Shown piece by piece: positions 58,775 through 64,000 of a stretch of 64,000 bases of DNA. The notes under the pieces are model-generated. The model ran no database searches. It saw nothing but the letters and a program-made list of their open reading frames with translations, and had not been told where the DNA came from. The position numbers were made by a program, and so were the translations under genes. The DNA comes from Bin87 sp964347975 (lineage in GTDB: Bacteria; Chloroflexota; Dehalococcoidia; Lucifugimonadales; UBA3495), in NCBI GenBank assembly GCA_964347975.1, contig CAYGAY010000004.1, forward strand, positions 62,001 to 126,000. Direction: 5' to 3'. Every line of letters starts with the position of its first letter. The first letter of the stretch is position 1.

Positions 58775-59226
58775 GACGGCGGCCGGTCCGGCGCGCCCGA
58801 CAAGACACCCACGGCATTGGGCGGTAGCGCGTACCCCCGCCCAAACCGGTGAGCATTCTTAAGGACCAGCAACACCGCAATGTTGGGAGCGAATGCTGAC
58901 GCCAGGACACTTACGGTAAGCAAAAGCAGGCCGGTCAACGCCACCGGCGACGACCGCCCTTTCCCTGATGATGCGGTTGCCCTGCTACCGGTGCCCCTTC
59001 GGTTGACCCGGAAGCGGTACGCTGTTACCGTCCGAATCGCCGGTATTTTCGTCCGGACAATCGGGAACGGAACCCCGCGGAGGTCGATCCAGCCTGAAAC
59101 CGGGCGGGTTTTTCAACACTAACCCCGTGCGGGACGTGCCGCCCAGCAAACAGCATGGCGGAGCCTGCTATCATTAAGCCTGGGAACGCAAGGGGACAAT
59201 CGCGCATCACGCATTGAGGCAAACAT
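58775..59226. other. Divergent intergenic region, no gene supported
   Basis: The gap from 58704 to 59226 separates two divergent genes. Beyond the hydrolase promoter and a TATCAT-like sequence at 59168-59173 ahead of the P450 gene I see no gene, repeat or RNA. The short frames there lack ribosome sites and coding character. Confidence 0.5.
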
Positions 59227-60621
59227 ATGGCCACATACACCGTACCCCGGCCGCCCAGGCCAGTGGTTGACCGCGCAACCCTGCCGCCCGGTCCATCCGA
59301 ATTGCCTATCGTGGGCCAGTCGTTCCAGTACGTGTTCAACTTGCTGGGTTTCCTTCACGGGGCCGCCGCTTATGGCGATCTGGTCACGCTGTCAGTGAAA
59401 CCGACCCTCGTGTACCTGGTCAACCACCCGGAACTGGTGCAGGAACTTTTCGTTGCCAACCACCGGAGAGTGGGTCGCGGACGAGGCACCGAGACCCTGC
59501 AATACCTGATGGGCTATGGGTTGGTCACATCGGATGGCCCGCTGCACTTGCGCCAGCGTCGCTTGATGCAGCCCCAGTTCCACCACCGTCGCATCGCCGC
59601 TTATGCCGAGACAATGACCGATTTCACCCAGCGGCATGAGGCGAACTGGCACGACGGAGCCAGGGTTGACCTGGCCGGGGAAATGAGCGAACTGACCTTG
59701 CACATCGTCGTTAAGACGCTGTTCGGCCTGGAACTGGCCGACACGGTGCGACGCATCGGCGCCGCTTTCGAACTCAGCAACGACTACATAAAGGCGCGGG
59801 ACAATCAGCCACCGGCCTTGCGTCGATTGTTCCACCGCCTGCCGCTACCGTTCACACGCCGTTTCAAGCGGGGGTTGGCCTACCTGGACGAAACGACCTA
59901 TGGTCTTATTGAGGAGCGCCGCCGCTCCGGGCTTGAGGGCAACGACCTGTTGTCTATGCTATTGAATGTGCGGGATGAAGAAGCCGATAATCCCGCCGAC
60001 GCCGTGATGACCGATCAGCAGGTTCGGGACGAAGCGATCACCCTCTTTGCCGCCGGCCACGAAACCACCGCCGTAGCGCTAACCTGGACCTGGTATCTCC
60101 TGGCTGCCCATCCCGATATGCAGGCTCGATTCCACGCCGAACTGGATGACGTATTGGGAAGCAGACCGCCGACGCCGGACGACTTGCCCAAGTTGGCCTT
60201 TACCGAACGGGTACTCACCGAGTCGATGCGGCTGTACCCGCCTATTTGGTCCACGGGCCGGATGACCTTTGAACCCATCACGCTGGGCGGATACCACATT
60301 CCAGCCGGCGCGGCCCTGGTCGCGCCCCAGTTGATTGTTCAAAGGGATCCGCGATGGTACGACGATCCGCTGGAGTTTTGTCCCGACCGGTGGACTCCCG
60401 AGTTCCGCGAGGGCCTGCCACGATTCGCCTACTACCCCTTCGGAGGCGGCCCGCGACTCTGTATCGGGGAAGGATTCGCGTGGATGGAGGCCATGCTGGT
60501 ATTGGCGACCCTTGGGCAGAAGTGGGCGATGCGGCACGACCCAAGCCATCGGATCGAATTGACGCCGCTGGTCTCGCTGCGTCCCAAAGGCGGGATGCCC
60601 ATGTTCCTGGAGCGGCGGTAA
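59227..60621 (+). CDS. Cytochrome P450
   Basis: The 464-aa protein carries all P450 landmarks: I-helix FAAGHETTAVALTW, the K-helix E-x-x-R pair (ESMRLYPP), PxxF/PERW-like segment (EFCPDRW), and the heme-thiolate loop FGGGPRLCIGEGFAWMEA with the Cys ligand. The N-terminus is short with no membrane anchor. It resembles bacterial CYPs that act on fatty acids or similar hydrophobic substrates, but neither substrate nor redox partner is encoded nearby. ATG 59227 follows TGAGGCAAACAT. Confidence 0.93.
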   Translation: MATYTVPRPPRPVVDRATLPPGPSELPIVGQSFQYVFNLLGFLHGAAAYGDLVTLSVKPTLVYLVNHPELVQELFVANHRRVGRGRGTETLQYLMGYGLVTSDGPLHLRQRRLMQPQFHHRRIAAYAETMTDFTQRHEANWHDGARVDLAGEMSELTLHIVVKTLFGLELADTVRRIGAAFELSNDYIKARDNQPPALRRLFHRLPLPFTRRFKRGLAYLDETTYGLIEERRRSGLEGNDLLSMLLNVRDEEADNPADAVMTDQQVRDEAITLFAAGHETTAVALTWTWYLLAAHPDMQARFHAELDDVLGSRPPTPDDLPKLAFTERVLTESMRLYPPIWSTGRMTFEPITLGGYHIPAGAALVAPQLIVQRDPRWYDDPLEFCPDRWTPEFREGLPRFAYYPFGGGPRLCIGEGFAWMEAMLVLATLGQKWAMRHDPSHRIELTPLVSLRPKGGMPMFLERR

Positions 60622-60852
60622 GGAGTCCAAAATCGCGCGCCCGATTTTTGACAGTACCGACGGTTCGGGGTAGCATATTTGCCACGTAGCGCACTTCGAA
60701 CCTGACGTCGTTGGCCTCTGACTGGAGCGCCGCGATGTCGTTCCTCGTCGCCGTTATACCGCCGACCGTTATGTTGAGTAGTTGATCGGGTACGCGGCGG
60801 TAGCCAGCCCGAACCGCCGCGCTCATTTTACCCAGCCACGGGGGGAGATACA

Positions 60853-63156
60853 TTGACTAGCCCTACCTCCAAGCCCGCCGGCCGGCCAGAAGCCACGTCG
60901 CCGCTGACCGGCCCCGCAATCATCCCCGACTTTGAAGCGGCGCTGACCCGGCTCTGTGCCATTGCACGGAAAGGACAAAGGGCTGACAGCCCGCTGTACA
61001 ACCCATCGGAGGAGTGGATAGTGGGAAAGATGCCCATTTTCCAGGATCTTCCGTCGGGGCGGCAGGCCGAACTGTTGGCCGAAGCCGCGGCTCTTGAAGC
61101 CGAGGCCGTCGCAGCCAACGCTGCCGGCCGCGCCGCCAGCAAGGTATGGCCTGAAACTGTGTTTCGCCTGGACAACGGGGGTCTGGCGTTTTTCAGCCAA
61201 CTGGGAGTGGTGCGGCGGCCAGACTTGACGCAATACTTCGTGGAAGGATTCACGCGCAACCGAGACGCTTTAGCGTTCTCCGGGGATAATCAGCAACTCT
61301 TCACCGAAATCTTCCATCGAGTCTGCGACAAGATGGAGACTAGCTTCGCGGCCGGCGAGGACATCGTACAAACCGACCGGCAGATTTGCGACGCGCCCGG
61401 TCGCTCTTTTCACGCGCGGCAACTGCTTTTCGGCACGCGATATATGCAGGCTCCCTATATGTGGCGCCGGCTCACTTTCGATCTGCCTCAGGAGCAATGG
61501 CAGGAACCGCCGAATATTCTTGAGGTGTCAGTTCCCCACTGGATGGACGACTTAGACCTCGACGAGGGTTTGAAGACGCGATTGCGCGACGCCGGCATCA
61601 CCCAGCTGGTTTTCAAAGCGCCGACACGGGGTCTTTCGCTCCATTTCGGCTTCGACTACGTGGGCGAACACAAGATGGGTCCGCTCTCCATTGCCATGCA
61701 CCAGGTAAAGCAGAAAAACGGGTTGGCGGTGCAGGCCGCATTAAGTATGGCTCGGGTTCGGAAGCTCGATGGGGAACTCGCCAACACCGCTCTGGTCACG
61801 GTCGGCCCGTCGCTGCACGGGAAAAGCACGCTGACCATCATGGTTGAGTTGGCGAACAGCGAGTTGGCCGGCGTGTTGAATCTGCCCACCGACCCCGAAG
61901 AAGGGGTCTATCCGATGAACGATGACATCGTGCTGCTACAGCCCTTGGCAGACCCCGTTGCGAGCAACCGGGGCGGGCGGCGCGCCATGATTTCCCACGC
62001 CATCGACGGCACGGAGAACAACTTCTATGCCGTTCCCTTCGGATTGACTCGAGAGGACGACCCCATCACTTACGACGTCCTGCGGGGCGCTCCCGGCGTG
62101 ACGTCTCCCGACGAAACCCTGGAAAACGTCCCGGTTCACGTGAATAGTCAGGAACCCAACTACCTGGAAAATCCGGTCCGCAATATGCGGATGATATTGT
62201 CGCGGCGCGGCTTATTGCAGCGAAAAGGAGCCGCCGGATTGATTTCCAAAATCACCGAGGGGCGCCTCGCCGATTCGGTCCACGTGCCGATGGAGAGCAC
62301 GGACCGCGTATTCTGGCAAGAGGTAATGCGCCAGAACACAGTCATACCTCCCCTGCGCCGCCTGAGCCTGGAGCAATACATCCGCGTGCTGATGTACGGT
62401 GAAGCGGTCCAGATGGGAGCGGCTATCGGCGCCATTGGCCGTCCCTACGTCGAGTATTTCTCCGACCCGTTTATCATCGGCCTTGAGGATGAGAATGCCA
62501 ACCTGCTTTACCATGTGCTCCAACAACTGGCGTGGGGGGGGATGCCACAGGAGTACTACGCCTTCAATACCGGCGGGGTGGGCGCCGACAGCAACGAGGA
62601 AGCTTCCGGTTCACGATATTTGAATATACCCCGTGAATTGACGATGATGCTGCAGGAGGCGTTGCTCCGTAACGCGGTCAATTTCGAATACGATGGGATA
62701 CTCCGCTCGGAAGTGGCGGTGGCGATCCTGGACGCGGATGGCAACGAGGTAGTTGACCTGCGCGAGAAGTGGCTGCCGGTCAACATCTATGGGGAGGAAG
62801 ACTACGCCGACCGAGTAGCCGAGTTGATGCACCGTCGTTATTACGGCCGGGACCAGCAGGACAAAGCCGGAATTCTGCGGTACACCAAAGTGGTCAACAC
62901 CATCCTGGATATCAGCGATGTACCGTCGCCCAGCAACGAGCGGGAACTTTCCTGGCTGCTGTCGTTCTATTGGTCACTGGATCAGGCTTACGAAACATTG
63001 GATGAAACAGCGGCTCACCGTGCCGAAGGGATGCGGCCGGTTTCCTACCAACTGCGCGAACTGCAACGCAAATACCAGGAAGGTCTGGAGCGGGGCTTGG
63101 CCGTCACCGAATCCGGTCGGAAGAACCTGGCCGAGCTTGCATTGCGCGCCGGGTAG
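60853..63156 (+). CDS. Large P-loop protein reminiscent of PEP carboxykinase
   Basis: The 767-aa protein has a Walker A-like loop, VGPSLHGKSTLTIM (GxxxxGKS), followed after about 35 residues by an acidic stretch (MNDDIVLL). This recalls the kinase-1a and kinase-2 elements of ATP-type PEP carboxykinase, as do strand patterns such as LSLHFGFDYVGEHKMGP. No further PEPCK motif can be secured, so I do not call it PckA. It starts with a TTG after GGGGGAGATACA and lies 147 bp before malate synthase. This position suggests a role in C4 or glyoxylate metabolism, but this is an inference. Confidence 0.5.
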   Translation: MTSPTSKPAGRPEATSPLTGPAIIPDFEAALTRLCAIARKGQRADSPLYNPSEEWIVGKMPIFQDLPSGRQAELLAEAAALEAEAVAANAAGRAASKVWPETVFRLDNGGLAFFSQLGVVRRPDLTQYFVEGFTRNRDALAFSGDNQQLFTEIFHRVCDKMETSFAAGEDIVQTDRQICDAPGRSFHARQLLFGTRYMQAPYMWRRLTFDLPQEQWQEPPNILEVSVPHWMDDLDLDEGLKTRLRDAGITQLVFKAPTRGLSLHFGFDYVGEHKMGPLSIAMHQVKQKNGLAVQAALSMARVRKLDGELANTALVTVGPSLHGKSTLTIMVELANSELAGVLNLPTDPEEGVYPMNDDIVLLQPLADPVASNRGGRRAMISHAIDGTENNFYAVPFGLTREDDPITYDVLRGAPGVTSPDETLENVPVHVNSQEPNYLENPVRNMRMILSRRGLLQRKGAAGLISKITEGRLADSVHVPMESTDRVFWQEVMRQNTVIPPLRRLSLEQYIRVLMYGEAVQMGAAIGAIGRPYVEYFSDPFIIGLEDENANLLYHVLQQLAWGGMPQEYYAFNTGGVGADSNEEASGSRYLNIPRELTMMLQEALLRNAVNFEYDGILRSEVAVAILDADGNEVVDLREKWLPVNIYGEEDYADRVAELMHRRYYGRDQQDKAGILRYTKVVNTILDISDVPSPSNERELSWLLSFYWSLDQAYETLDETAAHRAEGMRPVSYQLRELQRKYQEGLERGLAVTESGRKNLAELALRAG

Positions 63157-63303
63157 CGCGCTAAATTTCGACCACGCCATCATTTGATCCTGTTGGGCCC
63201 GGAGACACGCTCGATGCCAGCGAGGGATGCTTGACCTCAGAATGCAGCGACCGCCGGCAGGAAATACATACTCCCGAAACTTGGAGAACCAGGATAGGCA
63301 GAC

Positions 63304-64000
63304 ATGAAAAATAACAACATCCAGATCCTCGGCGCGGTTCCCGGTCAGTACGGCGCTATCCTCACTGATGGCGCGTTGGAATTCGTCGCTGATTTGCATC
63401 GCAATTTTGAGGCCACGCGACGGCGGTTGATGCAGGCGCGAGTTCGCCGCCAGTCCCAGATCGACGCCGGCGCTACGCCGGATTTCCTGTCCGAAACTCG
63501 GAACGTTCGGGAAGGCGACTGGCGGGTGCGCCCGGCCCCGGACGACCTGACCAACCGACGGGTGGAGATCACCGGACCGTCGTCAAACCGCCGCATGGTG
63601 ATTAACGCATTGAATTGCGGCGCGCAGGTCTATATGACCGACTTCGAGGACGCCCATTCGCCGGCCTGGTTGCCCACCCTGGACGGACAACTGAACGTGC
63701 GGGACGCGTACCGGCGCACGATCAGCGACGAAGCCGCTGACGGCCGACAATACCGACTGAACGAAAATCTGGCCACTCTGTGCGTCCGGCCTCGCGGGTT
63801 GCACCTGATGGAGCGTCACATCCTGATTGACGGGGAACCCGTCGCCGGCAGTTTTTTCGATTTTGGTCTGACTGTTTTTCACAACCACGTCGCCCAGCAG
63901 AGTCACGGCACCGGCCCCTATTACTACTTGCCGAAATTGCAGTCTCACCTGGAAGCCCGTTTGTGGAACGACGTTTTCAGATATGCCGAGGAACGTCTGG
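63304..64000 (+). CDS. aceB: Malate synthase A (5' part, runs off the window)
   Basis: The first 232 codons match malate synthase A: IQILGAVPGQYGAILTDGALEFVADLHRNFEATRRRLMQAR, then RRVEITGPSSNRRMVINALNCGAQVYMTDFEDAHSPAW, where the conserved TDFEDA segment is diagnostic, and LCVRPRGLHLMERHILIDGEPVAGSFFDFGL with YYYLPKLQSHLEA at the edge. The enzyme condenses glyoxylate with acetyl-CoA in the glyoxylate cycle. The gene is open at the window end. No isocitrate lyase gene is present in the window. Confidence 0.93.
   Translation, partial: MKNNNIQILGAVPGQYGAILTDGALEFVADLHRNFEATRRRLMQARVRRQSQIDAGATPDFLSETRNVREGDWRVRPAPDDLTNRRVEITGPSSNRRMVINALNCGAQVYMTDFEDAHSPAWLPTLDGQLNVRDAYRRTISDEAADGRQYRLNENLATLCVRPRGLHLMERHILIDGEPVAGSFFDFGLTVFHNHVAQQSHGTGPYYYLPKLQSHLEARLWNDVFRYAEERL

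Noticed and set aside
58880..59122. An 80-aa frame in the hydrolase-P450 intergenic region
   Set aside because: No ribosome site, no recognisable motif and basic low-complexity composition.
60278..60853. A minus-strand frame over the P450 end and the following gap
   Set aside because: Its first part (IAALQSEANDVRFEV) looks slightly like a coiled coil, but most of it is antisense to the P450 and no ribosome site is evident. A decayed gene fragment in 60640-60830 cannot be excluded.

Overview
The window is a GC-rich, gene-dense bacterial chromosome segment. It carries purS, DUF3105 lipoproteins, LLM/F420-type flavin oxidoreductases, family-5 peptide ABC transporters with Ala/Pro-rich lipoprotein leaders, a CoxLMS/xanthine-dehydrogenase module, a eukaryote-like IleRS and many dispersed palindromes. 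Together these suggest a Chloroflexota member, most like uncultured Dehalococcoidia/SAR202-type lineages. That assignment is an inference from gene content: no rRNA is present to test it. I saw no rRNA, tRNA or CRISPR array.

Layout. Positions 1-1.5 kb hold a coiled-coil protein and a lone DNA methyltransferase with what looks like a truncated endonuclease remnant. Positions 1.6-11 kb form a nucleotide-biosynthesis block: guaA, purD, two unknown ORFs, purE, a HAD phosphatase, purB, purC, two DUF3105 proteins and purS. Positions 11-18.9 kb hold redox proteins, a class-III aminotransferase, an EntS-like exporter, an LLM oxidoreductase, a VOC protein and a PuuE-like deacetylase. Positions 18.9-23.1 kb are accessory: a PD-(D/E)XK protein, AbrB-type antitoxins, a PIN toxin whose C-terminal part was overwritten by a ~320 bp duplicated segment, the donor gene of that segment, and a UGSC-family selenoprotein with an in-frame TGA. 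Positions 23.3-31.2 kb carry speD-speE, a pair of unknown genes, a thioesterase-trmD pair, an amidohydrolase, an SAM hydrolase-like protein, secG and gatB.

Positions 31.5-41.6 kb hold a small unknown gene, two MFS transporters, a three-gene molybdenum hydroxylase, a three-domain fusion (DapA-like, MfnB-like and TusA-like) behind three 14-bp tandem repeats, and mutM. Positions 41.6-47.1 kb carry ileS (with a GIHH signature and an in-frame palindrome-bearing insertion), thiD, a GYD-domain protein and a second LLM oxidoreductase. Positions 47.3-57.9 kb are one long peptide-transporter locus in which the binding protein-permease-permease unit is duplicated in tandem and followed by a single pair of ATPases. 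Positions 57.9-64 kb hold an alpha/beta hydrolase, a cytochrome P450, a large P-loop protein reminiscent of PEP carboxykinase, and the start of malate synthase.

The most notable items are the UGSC selenoprotein candidate, the DapA-MfnB-TusA fusion with its repeat-type candidate operator, the PIN chimera made by segmental duplication, and the P-loop protein next to malate synthase. Dispersed elements include a 149-bp MITE-like repeat with perfect 19-bp inverted ends and two families of perfect palindromes placed between genes.
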